Shown: one piece after another, positions 53,990-62,232 of the stretch
Position numbering within the stretch: position 1 is the first letter of the stretch
Layout: each line of letters starts with the position of its first letter
Assembly: GCF_026183675.1 (NCBI RefSeq)
Contig: NZ_JAPIVK010000015.1
Coordinates: 44,890-108,889, forward strand
DNA length: 64,000 nucleotides
Reading direction: 5' to 3'
From: Microbulbifer halophilus
Lineage (GTDB): Bacteria > Pseudomonadota > Gammaproteobacteria > Pseudomonadales > Cellvibrionaceae
Made by a program: the position numbers and the translations under genes
The notes under the pieces: model-generated
Databases searched by the model: none
The model's input: the letters and a program-made list of their open reading frames with translations, nothing else
Told to the model about the DNA's origin: nothing

Positions 53990-54783
53990 TGACCACGCCC
54001 ACGATCTTGAAAACCATTGTCGAGCGCAAATGGGAAGAGGTGGCCCAGCGCCGGCAGCAGTGTCCAATGGCGGAGCTACAGGCGAAAGCCGCGGATCAGC
54101 CGCCGGCGCGCGGCTTTGTCGCCGCGCTGGAATCGAAGCTGGACGCGGGCGAGGCGGCGGTGATCGCCGAGATCAAGAAGGCCTCGCCCAGCAAAGGCGT
54201 CATTCGCCCGGACTTCATCCCTGCGGAAATCGCCACCAGTTACGCCAAAGGCGGTGCCGCCTGCCTGTCGGTGTTGACCGATGTGGACTATTTCCAGGGC
54301 AGTGACACCTACCTGCAGCAGGCCCGCAACGCCGTGCGCCTGCCGGTGCTGCGCAAGGACTTCACCGTGGATCCCTACCAGGTCTGCGAGGCCCGCGCCA
54401 TCGGCGCCGACTGTATCCTGCTGATCGCCGCTTGCCTGGAGGATGCGCAGATGCAGGACCTGAACGGCCTGGCCCTGGAACTGGGGCTGGACGTGCTGGT
54501 GGAGGTCCACGACCGGGAAGAACTGGAGCGTGCCCTGAAGCTGCCCAACCGCCTGATCGGCATCAACAACCGCAACCTGCACACCTTCGAGGTACAGCTG
54601 GAAACCACCTTCAAACTGCTGGAGCTGGTGCCGGACGACCGCATCGTAATCACCGAGAGCGGCATTCACACCACCGACGACGTCGCCGCCATGCGCGGCC
54701 ACAACGTCAACAGCTTCCTGGTGGGGGAGGCCTTCATGCGTGAGCCGGAGCCGGGGCGCAGGTTGATGGAGATGTTTAACTGA
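53989..54783 (+). CDS. trpC: Indole-3-glycerol-phosphate synthase
   Basis: Ring closure of the anthranilate-derived carboxyphenylamino sugar phosphate to indole-3-glycerol phosphate. A TIM barrel with [55 protein letters not shown] and [12 protein letters not shown]. 264 aa, monofunctional (no TrpF fused). The last trp gene in the cluster; in Pseudomonas the next gene is vfr. Confidence 0.96.
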   Translation: MTTPTILKTIVERKWEEVAQRRQQCPMAELQAKAADQPPARGFVAALESKLDAGEAAVIAEIKKASPSKGVIRPDFIPAEIATSYAKGGAACLSVLTDVDYFQGSDTYLQQARNAVRLPVLRKDFTVDPYQVCEARAIGADCILLIAACLEDAQMQDLNGLALELGLDVLVEVHDREELERALKLPNRLIGINNRNLHTFEVQLETTFKLLELVPDDRIVITESGIHTTDDVAAMRGHNVNSFLVGEAFMREPEPGRRLMEMFN

Positions 54784-54796
54784 TAAGTGGGACTCG

Positions 54797-54856
54797 GGAC
54801 GCCGGGAGCGCGGAGCTCCAGCTCCGCTTGCGGGCCGAAGGCCCGCCCTGGGAGCC
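54797..54856. repeat. Inverted copy of the GCGGAGCTGGAGCTCCGC repeat
   Basis: GCCGGGAGCGCGGAGCTCC, AGCTCCGCTTGCGGGCC and GAAGGCCCGCC are the reverse complement of the unit at 49621-49681. It lies directly after trpC at the left side of the pqs-like insert. Confidence 0.7.
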
Positions 54857-54922
54857 TGTCCCGCAGGCGATAGTCCCCTATCGCAAATGGTGAGCCCTAT
54901 GTTCGTCCTTCCAGCCACCCCT

Positions 54923-55050
54923 TCAGCGTGGTCCGTAAACCACCATCGTTTTGCCCTTCACCACACCAGGGTCTTCAGTACCCGCCCGACCAACTAGCTC
55001 CCGCGAGCAGCCGACGATACGGCTGATATCCCGGTGGATGATTGTGTGGA
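54923..55050 (-). pseudogene. Remnant of the 3' end of a crp/vfr gene
   Basis: About the last 40 codons of a Vfr-like gene, same strand as the intact copy at 58707, with the stop codon at the same place. The translation [14 protein letters not shown] and [12 protein letters not shown] aligns with [14 protein letters not shown] and [12 protein letters not shown] of the intact protein. Small deletions remove part of the recognition helix's neighbour (LKTLEEQGL). The rest of the gene is absent and similarity stops abruptly on both sides. Divergence from the intact copy suggests an old or foreign origin. Confidence 0.85.
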
Positions 55051-55275
55051 AACAAAAGACAGGCATGCTAACTGCTAAATAATTTCCAGAACCCTTGCGC
55101 GACAATGCAGAAGTTTATTGCACCGCATGCGTTTAAAAATATAGCCTCTTTTTATTGTCAGGTTTAGAGTTTTTTCTGATTCCTGATTCTGTCGTCTAAA
55201 TGCTTCCGATTCTGGTGCTGGGGTTTCTGTCGGTATTGAGTGCTATGGCCCCGAAGTTTTCGTGAGAGGGTTGGG
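55051..55275. other. AT-rich spacer upstream of the pqs-like genes
   Basis: About 225 bases, distinctly AT-rich, with no supported gene. As the next three genes are all on the plus strand and closely spaced, their promoter is probably here. No clear -35/-10 pair was found by eye. Confidence 0.4.
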
Positions 55276-55755
55276 ATGAATGAAATTGCGGAGCCTGTCG
55301 GAGTTTGTGGATCTTATGCCTTGGTGAGCATGGAATCTGATTCCGAAGGTGGAGATCGGTTCTATCCTTTTGGGGAAAATCCATCGGGCGCTTTAATTTA
55401 CAACCCGGATGGGTATATGAGCGCAAATATCGTCTCCCGGAACAGGTCCTTATCAAATGGCCGCATAGAGTATGTCGATGGAGAGGGCGGTCAGAATGAA
55501 GTTTTTCGCAATGAATACATCGGTTATAGCGGATGCTATACCGTCGAGTGGTTTTCCAAAGAGGGCGATCCAGTTAGGAAAGGCGTGATTTATCATAGTG
55601 TCGAAGTGTCCTTTTATCCGGATTGGGTGGGATCTGTATTTAAGAGGCCATTTTCTCTGGAGGGACATATATTGATTATTGCTGCTCCGGAGCCGCGTGT
55701 AGGGCCGGATGGCAGGTCCTACAGAAGCCGTCTCGTGTGGCGGCGTAAAGCTTGA
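55276..55755 (+). CDS. Lipocalin-like domain protein in the pqs-like insert
   Basis: 159 aa, predicted soluble, without signal peptide. The pattern VCGSYALVSMESD, FYPFGENPSGALIYNPDGYMSANI and YSGCYTVEW fits the lipocalin-like family (Lipocalin_5), whose members occur beside polyketide or aromatic biosynthesis genes and bind or convert small hydrophobic compounds. ATG 55276 follows GAGAGGG. More AT-rich than the neighbouring trp genes. It lies 153 bases before the CoA ligase on the same strand. A role in handling the ligase/ketosynthase product is inferred from position. Confidence 0.7.
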   Translation: MNEIAEPVGVCGSYALVSMESDSEGGDRFYPFGENPSGALIYNPDGYMSANIVSRNRSLSNGRIEYVDGEGGQNEVFRNEYIGYSGCYTVEWFSKEGDPVRKGVIYHSVEVSFYPDWVGSVFKRPFSLEGHILIIAAPEPRVGPDGRSYRSRLVWRRKA

Positions 55756-55908
55756 AGTAGAGGCAGCATCCGGCGTTTATCGCACTGCTTTGAACAATCT
55801 TGCCGGGTTTTTCCGCTACCCTTCTCACCACTATAAAGTACTCAGGATTGCTGGATAGGTGTGCAGTATTTGCTCGCTATTTCCAAAAATAATTGCAAGG
55901 GGGATTTT

Positions 55909-57453
55909 ATGCTTTCTCTATCCGAGCCGAGTAATCTTTCCGCTCTGCTTCTTTGGGGTACGGAATTTCCCGACGATATTCCCGTATACCAGTTTCGCGG
56001 AGAAACTATCTATCGCCACCAGTTGAAAGAAGACGTAGCCAGGAAGGCCGTGGCTCTTGGTAAGATCTTCAGTCCGGGTGATCGTATAGTCATTTGCCTG
56101 AATGATAGCTGTTCTCTGGTTAGCCTTTTTCTGGCAGCGGTTGCCGTTGGCGCGGTTCCGGCTATTGTGAATCCACGGTGCCGGGAATCTACGCTTTGTG
56201 ACTTGTTGGCTCAAAGTGAAGCGAAGGGGATTTTCCTTGTTGAGGACCGCGCTGAAGGTTCTGTCCGCGAGTCAGGTGTGCAGGTGTTCTGTGATAAGGG
56301 CGCCGACGATATATCATTTGCAAGCTTTGGTTTGCATGAGATCTCCGGGGGATGCCTGCCCGTTCAGGAGTTTTACAAGACTGAAATGGATGAGTGCTGT
56401 TATTTACAATATACCTCCGGCTCTACCGGGAAGCCAAAGGCAGTGATGCACAGCGTGGCGTCGACGTTGGGGTTCTGCAGGGCTCTGACTAACTATATCG
56501 GAGGTGAGATTGGCTGGAGAAGTTATTCCGCTCCGAGAATGTTTTTCGGTTATGGCATGGGGAACAGCCTGTTTTTCCCGCTCTACGCCGGATGGCATGC
56601 TTTGGTACACCCTGGATGGCCGACGCCGGAATGTGTGCGGGAATCGATTGAGGCGTTCTGTCCGGATTTGTTGTTTGCTGTTCCCGTAATTTACAGTCAT
56701 TTAAAAAGCCATGAGGGTTGTCTCGAAAAAGTTCGGGTTGCCATCTCGGCCGGGTCCCCCCTTCCAGAGCCGGAGTATCGATTCTGGGCACAAAAAGGTC
56801 TGCATTTGTGTGATGGTCTGGGGGCAACTGAAATGGGGCACATTTTTATGGCGCAACCCCATTCTTTGCGTGAATACAGTTGCGCGGGTGCGCCGCTTCC
56901 AGGGTACGAGTGTGAATTGCGAGATCAGGCAGGTGTCCCTGTTGTGGAAAACGACCGAGAGGGCGTACTTTTTGTGCGGGGGCCCGGTATGGCAGCAGGT
57001 TACAGGGGAATGCCTGAAGTTACAGACGAACGTTTCGCGCACGGATGGTACAAAACCGGTGACCTTTTCAGTCGGGATCGGAACGGATTTCATCACTTTC
57101 GCGGCCGTGTTGATGACCTCTTCAAGGTAAGGGGGCGCTGGGTGACACCGCAAATGGTAGAGCAGCGTTTGCTTGAAAGTTTCTCAGAAATTACAGAGGT
57201 TGCACTGGTGGCGAGCGATATGCAGGACGATCAGTATAACCCGACGCTTTTTATTGCCGGCTGTGATTTATCAGATGGGTTTATCGATAAGGTAGAGAGT
57301 TGGATAAAATTGGAGTGTGAGCCGCAGATGGTTCCCAGATCAATACTTCCTGTGGATGCCTTGCCTCGCAATGATAATGGGAAGCTGGATAGGAAAGAGG
57401 CCCAGAAAAAAGCCCTTGCATTTCTGCGGTCAGAGTTGTCGGTTAAGCCTTAG
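55909..57453 (+). CDS. PqsA-like anthranilate-CoA ligase
   Basis: A 514-aa AMP-forming aryl-CoA ligase; P. aeruginosa PqsA is 517 aa. ATP-binding YTSGSTGKPK (168-177), GATEMGH (305-311) and catalytic Lys492 (NDNGKLDR) are present. Beyond generic motifs it shares PqsA-specific stretches from memory: VMHS..TLGFCRA, MFFGYGMGNSLFFP, SAGSPLP..E..FWA and CDG.GATE.GH.F. Predicted to activate anthranilate to anthraniloyl-CoA. ATG 55909 follows AAGGGGGA; the GTG at 55861 would add 16 residues. AT-richer than the trp genes beside it. A benzoate- or hydroxybenzoate-CoA ligase is the main alternative. Confidence 0.85.
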   Translation: MLSLSEPSNLSALLLWGTEFPDDIPVYQFRGETIYRHQLKEDVARKAVALGKIFSPGDRIVICLNDSCSLVSLFLAAVAVGAVPAIVNPRCRESTLCDLLAQSEAKGIFLVEDRAEGSVRESGVQVFCDKGADDISFASFGLHEISGGCLPVQEFYKTEMDECCYLQYTSGSTGKPKAVMHSVASTLGFCRALTNYIGGEIGWRSYSAPRMFFGYGMGNSLFFPLYAGWHALVHPGWPTPECVRESIEAFCPDLLFAVPVIYSHLKSHEGCLEKVRVAISAGSPLPEPEYRFWAQKGLHLCDGLGATEMGHIFMAQPHSLREYSCAGAPLPGYECELRDQAGVPVVENDREGVLFVRGPGMAAGYRGMPEVTDERFAHGWYKTGDLFSRDRNGFHHFRGRVDDLFKVRGRWVTPQMVEQRLLESFSEITEVALVASDMQDDQYNPTLFIAGCDLSDGFIDKVESWIKLECEPQMVPRSILPVDALPRNDNGKLDRKEAQKKALAFLRSELSVKP

Positions 57454-57554
57454 TGAGTTTGTGTCCACGGTGAGATTGCTGGCAAGCCGGGAAAGCAGCT
57501 TCTTGGGTCGACAGCAAGAGCGGCTTGTTTGTGTCTCGCCAGGGAGTTGAGCTA

Positions 57555-58550
57555 ATGAATGAACGGGGCGGGCTGGTGATCAGTGGTCTTGGTTATGCTT
57601 TGCCGGAAGAGTCGATCGGCAATTCTGATGTGGTTGCGCGCATGAATACCTCTGAGCAGTTTGTCGTCGAGAGGACGGGAGTGCATTCGCGCCGATATGT
57701 TTCCGGGAGCGACGGAGTCAGCAGTCTTATGCTGCCCGCGGCCAAGGACGCCATGGGTGACGCGAACCTGAAAGTCGACAACATAGACGCGCTCATTGTG
57801 AATACTCTGTCGCCGGATGTGCACGATCCGGCGCAAGCGTGCTTGATGCAAGCGAAACTGGGCCTTGGAAAAATCCCGGCCTTCGACATTCGTGCACAGT
57901 GCAGTGGTTTTCTGTACGCGCTTGAACTGGCGAGGTCGTTGGTTTCGAGCGGTAGCTACGAGCATATTCTGATAATTTGCGGAGAGGCCCTCTCCAAGAG
58001 GCTGGACTGTTCCGATGACGGCCGCAACCTGGCAATTCTACTCGGCGATGGCGCGGCGGCGGCGGTGGTTTCCAGGGCATGCGTCGATGGCGGTTTGAAA
58101 GATCTCAGGTTGGGTGCCGATGGCGATTATTTCGACTTGTTGAAAACGTTGAAACCCGGCAGTGCCGGCCCCTCGTTTTTATCTGATGACGATTTGCTGG
58201 AAATGCGCCACCACTTTCGTATGCAGGGGCGGCAGATGTTCTCTCATGCCAGTAGTACCTTGGTGCGTATATCCCGGGAGTTGTTGGTGGCGCACAATCT
58301 GGAAGTTGGCGATATCTGCCGCGTGATATGCCATCAGCCCAACCTACGTATCCTGGATGACGTACAGAGGCAGCTACAGATACCGGATGAGAAGTTGCCC
58401 ATCACTGTGGACCGTTTGGGCAATATGGCATCCGCATCGCTGCCGGTCACCCTGGCTATGCAGTGGCCGGAGATTCAGCCTGGAGAGCTATTGCTGCTTA
58501 TCGCGTATGGTTCCGGAGCAACTTGGGGGGCAGCCCTGTATCAAGTATAG
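57555..58550 (+). CDS. PqsD-like ketosynthase III
   Basis: A 331-aa FabH-fold enzyme with the triad Cys116 (DIRAQCSGFLY), His260 (VICHQPNLR) and Asn290 (RLGNMASAS). It matches PqsD, not housekeeping FabH, over long blocks: NTLSPD.HDP.QACL, CGE.LSKR.DCSD.GRNL, DLRLGADG.YFDLL and YGSGATWGAALY. PqsD condenses anthraniloyl-CoA with malonyl-CoA to 2-aminobenzoylacetyl-CoA, which cyclises to 2,4-dihydroxyquinoline or feeds PqsE/PqsBC. GGGAG precedes ATG 57555, 101 bases after the ligase gene. No pqsB, pqsC, pqsE or pqsR is present in the window. Confidence 0.87.
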   Translation: MNERGGLVISGLGYALPEESIGNSDVVARMNTSEQFVVERTGVHSRRYVSGSDGVSSLMLPAAKDAMGDANLKVDNIDALIVNTLSPDVHDPAQACLMQAKLGLGKIPAFDIRAQCSGFLYALELARSLVSSGSYEHILIICGEALSKRLDCSDDGRNLAILLGDGAAAAVVSRACVDGGLKDLRLGADGDYFDLLKTLKPGSAGPSFLSDDDLLEMRHHFRMQGRQMFSHASSTLVRISRELLVAHNLEVGDICRVICHQPNLRILDDVQRQLQIPDEKLPITVDRLGNMASASLPVTLAMQWPEIQPGELLLLIAYGSGATWGAALYQV

Positions 58551-58570
58551 GTACTGTCACAAGGGCGCGT

Positions 58571-58605
58571 GCAGGGGGCGCTCCCTGTCCGGAGCGCGCT
58601 GCAGT
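58571..58605 (+). terminator. Hairpin after the PqsD-like gene (probable terminator)
   Basis: GCGCTCC (58578-58584) pairs with GGAGCGC (58591-58597), extended by GCAG/CTGC. It starts 20 bases after the stop codon. Only a short T-run (GATTTGGG) follows, so termination would be weak or Rho-assisted. Confidence 0.5.
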
Positions 58606-58706
58606 GATTTGGGTGAAAATTGACCTGTTCGATAGTTGGCCAGTTTCGGCTTTGATGGCCTAGCGCCAACTTCCAGGAACTGGGCAGTCCACGGTTGCTG
58701 CCCTGT

Positions 58707-59342
58707 TCAGCGCGTCCCGTAAACCACCATCGTCTTGCCCTTCACCGATACCAGCCCCTGCTCCTCGAGCGTCTTCAGCACGCGGCCGACCATCTCCCGC
58801 GAGCAGCCGACGATACGGCCGATCTCCTGGCGGGTGATCTTGATCTGCATGCCTTCCGGGTGGGTCATGGCATCCGGCTCGTTGCACAGGTCCAGCAGGG
58901 TGCGGGCCACGCGGCCGGTCACGTCGAGGAAGGCCAGGTCGCCCACCTTGCGGGTGGTGTTGCGCAGGCGGCCCGCCATCTGCGTAGCCAGGGAGAAGAG
59001 GAATTCCGGGTGCTGGCGGGTCAGGTCCTGGAACTTGCTGTAGGAGATCTCCGCCACCTCGCACTCGGTCTTGGTGCGTACCCAGGCGCTGCGGGTGTCC
59101 TGGTCGAACAGCCCCATCTCGCCGAAATAGTCGCCGTCGTTCAGGTAGGCGACGATCATCTCGCGGCCCTCGTCGTCCTCGATCAGCACGGTCACGGAGC
59201 CGCGCATGATGAAGTAGAGCGATTCGCAGCGGTCGCCCGCGTAGATGATGGTGCTCTTGGCCGGATAGCGACGCCGGTGGCAGTGAGCGAGGAAATCTTC
59301 GATATTGCCGATAGACATGGGTTCTTCGGTAGCAACCGTCAC
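58707..59342 (-). CDS. Vfr/Crp-type cAMP-responsive regulator
   Basis: 211 aa, closely resembling P. aeruginosa Vfr: [22 protein letters not shown], a cyclic-nucleotide domain with [18 protein letters not shown], then [21 protein letters not shown] and the recognition helix [25 protein letters not shown] start at 59342 is supported by AAGGAG 7 bases upstream; longer frames add a hydrophobic stretch not found in the family. It is divergent from osmC as in Pseudomonas. A decayed partial copy of its 3' end lies at 54923. Confidence 0.94.
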   Translation of the reverse strand: MTVATEEPMSIGNIEDFLAHCHRRRYPAKSTIIYAGDRCESLYFIMRGSVTVLIEDDEGREMIVAYLNDGDYFGEMGLFDQDTRSAWVRTKTECEVAEISYSKFQDLTRQHPEFLFSLATQMAGRLRNTTRKVGDLAFLDVTGRVARTLLDLCNEPDAMTHPEGMQIKITRQEIGRIVGCSREMVGRVLKTLEEQGLVSVKGKTMVVYGTR

Positions 59343-59469
59343 GGATCTACTCCTTATAATTTTTGGACTTGTGTGCCTGATCCCGACCAAGAAGACGCCA
59401 CAGCACAACAGGTGAATTATGGCGCTAAAAGCCTGTCCCCAACAGTGGCCGGGTCCGGCAAACGCTCGC

Positions 59470-59489
59470 AGTGTGATCTGGAACACTGT
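59470..59489. promoter_or_regulatory. Candidate Crp-binding palindrome upstream of the Vfr/Crp gene
   Basis: CAGTGT-gatctgga-ACACTG is a perfect 6-bp-arm inverted repeat that includes TGTGATCTGGA, one good half of the Crp consensus TGTGA-N6-TCACA. It lies about 130 bases upstream of the Vfr/Crp start, in the spacer shared with osmC. Autoregulation is inferred. Confidence 0.4.
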
Positions 59490-59672
59490 GGCCCTGCCAA
59501 GACTGACCTTATAGCGGCTGTGGGGTCCAGTGGCAACCGCTTTGATTCTGCGACCGGTTGCTTGTCTTTTGATGACATCCAGTTGGCACCACTATACCGG
59601 AAAGCGGCCGGAGCGGGGAGCGTGGATCTATATGATAAGCTTCGCGCCCTCTCATTCTGAAGGAGTTAGGCA

Positions 59673-60080
59673 ATGCAGGGCAAAGTTACCTGGGTAGACG
59701 AGCTGACTTTTGTCGGCGAGGCCGGCAGCGGCAATTCGGTGGTGATGGAAGGCGGGCGCAAGAACAACGGCATCCGCCCGATGGAGATGATCCTGCTGGG
59801 GGTGGGCGGCTGCGCCTCCTACGACGTGGTCAGCATCCTGCAGAAGTCGCGCCAGGAGGTGATCTCCTGCCACTGTGAGCTGAACGGCGAGCGCCCGGAC
59901 GAGACGCCCTCCCCGTTTACCCGCATCGAGATGAAATTTGTCGTGCGCGGCCGCAAGGTGAAGGAAACCCAGGTCAAGCGGGCCGTGGAGCTTTCGGCGG
60001 ACAAGTACTGCTCGGCCTCGATCATGCTGAAGAATGCCGGTGTGGAGATAGTGCACAGCTACCGTATCGAGGAAGTCTGA
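59673..60080 (+). CDS. OsmC-family peroxide reductase-like protein
   Basis: 135 aa of the OsmC/Ohr fold, which reduces organic peroxides by a Cys pair. MEMILLGVGGCASYDVVSIL and SADKYCSASIMLKNAGVEI each contribute a conserved Cys. The substrate is unknown. GAAGGAGTTAGGCA precedes the ATG. An OsmC-like gene is the conserved divergent neighbour of vfr in Pseudomonas. Confidence 0.92.
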   Translation: MQGKVTWVDELTFVGEAGSGNSVVMEGGRKNNGIRPMEMILLGVGGCASYDVVSILQKSRQEVISCHCELNGERPDETPSPFTRIEMKFVVRGRKVKETQVKRAVELSADKYCSASIMLKNAGVEIVHSYRIEEV

Positions 60081-60108
60081 CCAGTGGCGGGTGGTCGGTG
60101 ACCGCGCC

Positions 60109-60753
60109 TCATACCCGATAGCTGGCCGAGGTCATGGCCCTGGACACCAGTGTCATCAGCCCCTTGAGCGGCGCCGGGAAGCGGGCGCCGCCGGCTTCCA
60201 GGGCGGCGTGGCCGTGGGCTTCCTCGTCCTCAAGCATCTGCTCCACCACCGCGCGGCTCCTGCGGTCCCGCTCCGGCAGTCGCTCGAGGTGGCTCTCCAG
60301 GTGCCTGCACACCTGTTCCTCGGTGGCGGCGACAAAGCCGAGGCTGACGCGGTCGCTGACCTTGCCGGCGGCCGCGCCCAGGCCGAAGGAGAGGCCGTAC
60401 CAGAGCGGGTTCAGCAGGCTGGGGTGGCTGTGCAACTCGTCCAGGCGCTGCTCGCACCAGGCCAGGTGATCGATTTCCTCGTCCGCGGCTTGCTCCATCT
60501 CGCCGCGCACTTCCGGCAGTTTCGCGGTCAGCGCCTGGCCCTGGTAGAGGGCCTGGGCGCAGACTTCGCCGCTGTGGTTGACCCGCATCAGGCCCGCGGC
60601 GCGGCGGCGCTCGGCCTCGTCCAGCGCCGCGTCCCGCTCGTCCCGGGCCGGCGAGGGCCGCCCGTGACAGGGCGCACCGGGGCTCAGGGTGCGCAGTGCG
60701 CGGTCCGCCTGTAGCAGCAGGCGGTCGATACCGGTCAGTTTGCGTTCACTCAC
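60109..60753 (-). CDS. coq7: Ubiquinone biosynthesis di-iron hydroxylase
   Basis: Hydroxylates demethoxyubiquinone in the last ring hydroxylation of ubiquinone synthesis. Di-iron ligand motifs: [40 protein letters not shown] and the C-terminal [15 protein letters not shown] start at 60753 ([23 protein letters not shown]), 7 bases after AAGGA, matches the usual N terminus; ATG 60768 would add five residues and has no ribosome-binding site. 214 aa. Confidence 0.93.
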   Translation of the reverse strand: MSERKLTGIDRLLLQADRALRTLSPGAPCHGRPSPARDERDAALDEAERRRAAGLMRVNHSGEVCAQALYQGQALTAKLPEVRGEMEQAADEEIDHLAWCEQRLDELHSHPSLLNPLWYGLSFGLGAAAGKVSDRVSLGFVAATEEQVCRHLESHLERLPERDRRSRAVVEQMLEDEEAHGHAALEAGGARFPAPLKGLMTLVSRAMTSASYRV

Positions 60754-60775
60754 GAGTTTGTCCTTCATTGTCGAC

Positions 60776-60798
60776 TAGGGTGCGCACGGCGCACCCTA
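60776..60798. repeat. TAGGGTGCGC-ACG-GCGCACCCTA palindrome
   Basis: Perfect 10-bp arms in the 52-base space between purD and coq7, just past the purD stop. The most regular copy of the family also found at 31006, 36969 and 63879. Confidence 0.85.
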
Positions 60799-60805
60799 CG
60801 CCGGG

Positions 60806-62101
60806 TCAGCTGGTGGCGGCTTCCTCGCGCGCGATGGCGCGGTAGCCGATATCCTTGCGGAAGAATACACCGTCCCAGTAGATGGCCCTGGCGGCTTTGT
60901 AGGCGTTGGCCTGGGCCTCGGCGACAGTGTCGCCCAGAGCGGTGGCGCAGAGTACGCGGCCGCCGCTGGTGACCACCCGCTCGCCGTCCAGCGCCGTACC
61001 GGCGTGGAAGACCTTGGCATCTTCGCTATCGGCCCGCTCCAGGCCTGAGATGGCATCGCCCTTGCGGTAGCTGCCGGGGTAGCCCTTCGACGCCAGCACC
61101 ACACCCAGTGCCGGGCGCGAATCCCACTCGACCGTCTTCTCGTCCAGGCGCTTCTCCACCGCCGCGGCGCACAGGTCCACCAGGTCGGACTTGAGGCGCA
61201 TCAGGATCGGCTGGGTTTCCGGGTCGCCGAAGCGGCAGTTGTACTCGATCACCCTGGGCGCGCCCTTGGCGTCGATCATCAGGCCGGCGTAGAGGAAACC
61301 GGTGTAGGGTATGCCCTCGGATGCCAGGCCCCGGACCGTGGGCTCGATCACCTCGGCCATGATGCGCTGGTGGACGTCACCGGTGACCACCGGTGCTGGC
61401 GAGTAGGCGCCCATGCCGCCGGTATTGGGACCGGTATCGCCGTCGCCGACACGCTTGTGATCCTGGCTGGTGGCCATCGGCAGGATATGCTCGCCATCCA
61501 CCATGACGATGAAGCTGGCCTCCTCGCCGGTCAGGAATTCCTCGATCACCACCCGGCAGCCGGCGTCGCCGAAGGCGTTGCCGGACAGCATATCGCGCAC
61601 CGCCAGCTCCGCCTGCTGCTCCGTCTCGGCGACGATCACGCCCTTGCCAGCGGCCAGGCCATCGGCCTTGACCACGATGGGGGCGCCCATCTTGTGGATG
61701 TACTCCAGCGCCGGCTCCACCTCGGTGAAATTGCGGTAATCGGCGGTGGGGATGTCGTGGCGCTCGAGGAAATCCTTGGTGAAGGCCTTGGAGCCCTCCA
61801 ACTGCGCCGCCGCCTTGTCGGGGCCGAAGATGGCCTGGCCGCGGCCGTTGAAGAAGTCGACGATACCGTCGACCAGCGGCGCTTCCGGACCGACGATGGT
61901 CAGCTCGACGCTGTTTTCCTCGGCGAAATCCGACAGCGCGGAGAAGTTGTCGACGCCGATGGCGACATTTTTCAGCTTGGGCTCGCGCGCGGTACCGGCG
62001 TTGCCCGGCGCCACGAATACGGTGTCGACGGCGGGATTCTGGGCCGCTTTCCAGGCCAGGGCGTGCTCGCGACCGCCTGCGCCGATAATCAGTACATTCA
62101 T
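60806..62101 (-). CDS. purD: Phosphoribosylamine-glycine ligase
   Basis: Second step of purine synthesis, joining glycine to phosphoribosylamine with ATP. MNVLIIGAGGREHALAWKA at the N terminus, ATP-grasp blocks VVKADGLAAGKGVIVAET and VIEEFLTGEEASFIVMVDG, then RVIEYNCRFGDPETQPIL. 431 aa. It follows purH on the same strand, with a terminator between, so expression may be partly separate. Confidence 0.96.
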   Translation of the reverse strand: MNVLIIGAGGREHALAWKAAQNPAVDTVFVAPGNAGTAREPKLKNVAIGVDNFSALSDFAEENSVELTIVGPEAPLVDGIVDFFNGRGQAIFGPDKAAAQLEGSKAFTKDFLERHDIPTADYRNFTEVEPALEYIHKMGAPIVVKADGLAAGKGVIVAETEQQAELAVRDMLSGNAFGDAGCRVVIEEFLTGEEASFIVMVDGEHILPMATSQDHKRVGDGDTGPNTGGMGAYSPAPVVTGDVHQRIMAEVIEPTVRGLASEGIPYTGFLYAGLMIDAKGAPRVIEYNCRFGDPETQPILMRLKSDLVDLCAAAVEKRLDEKTVEWDSRPALGVVLASKGYPGSYRKGDAISGLERADSEDAKVFHAGTALDGERVVTSGGRVLCATALGDTVAEAQANAYKAARAIYWDGVFFRKDIGYRAIAREEAATS

Positions 62102-62171
62102 TCTTTATTTCCCCTCAGTCGGCCGGTGGTTCCTGTTGGAGGCCTATTCTAGCCCGATTGCCCACCGGACA

Positions 62172-62204
62172 AGAAAAAAGCCGGCCCATTGTGCGCCGGC
62201 TTTT
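62172..62204 (-). terminator. Rho-independent terminator after purH
   Basis: On the minus strand AAAAGCCGGC and GCCGGCTTTT flank a nine-base loop and the T-run extends to TTTTTTCTT. It lies about 30 bases after the purH stop and upstream of purD. Confidence 0.85.
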
Positions 62205-62232
62205 GTGACCGATTTGTGGTCAGTGCCGCCTG

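Noticed and set aside
55909-57453. Ligase as part of a nonribosomal peptide or fatty-acid activation system
   Set aside because: No carrier domain is fused or adjacent, and the sequence follows aryl-CoA ligases, specifically PqsA-like blocks.
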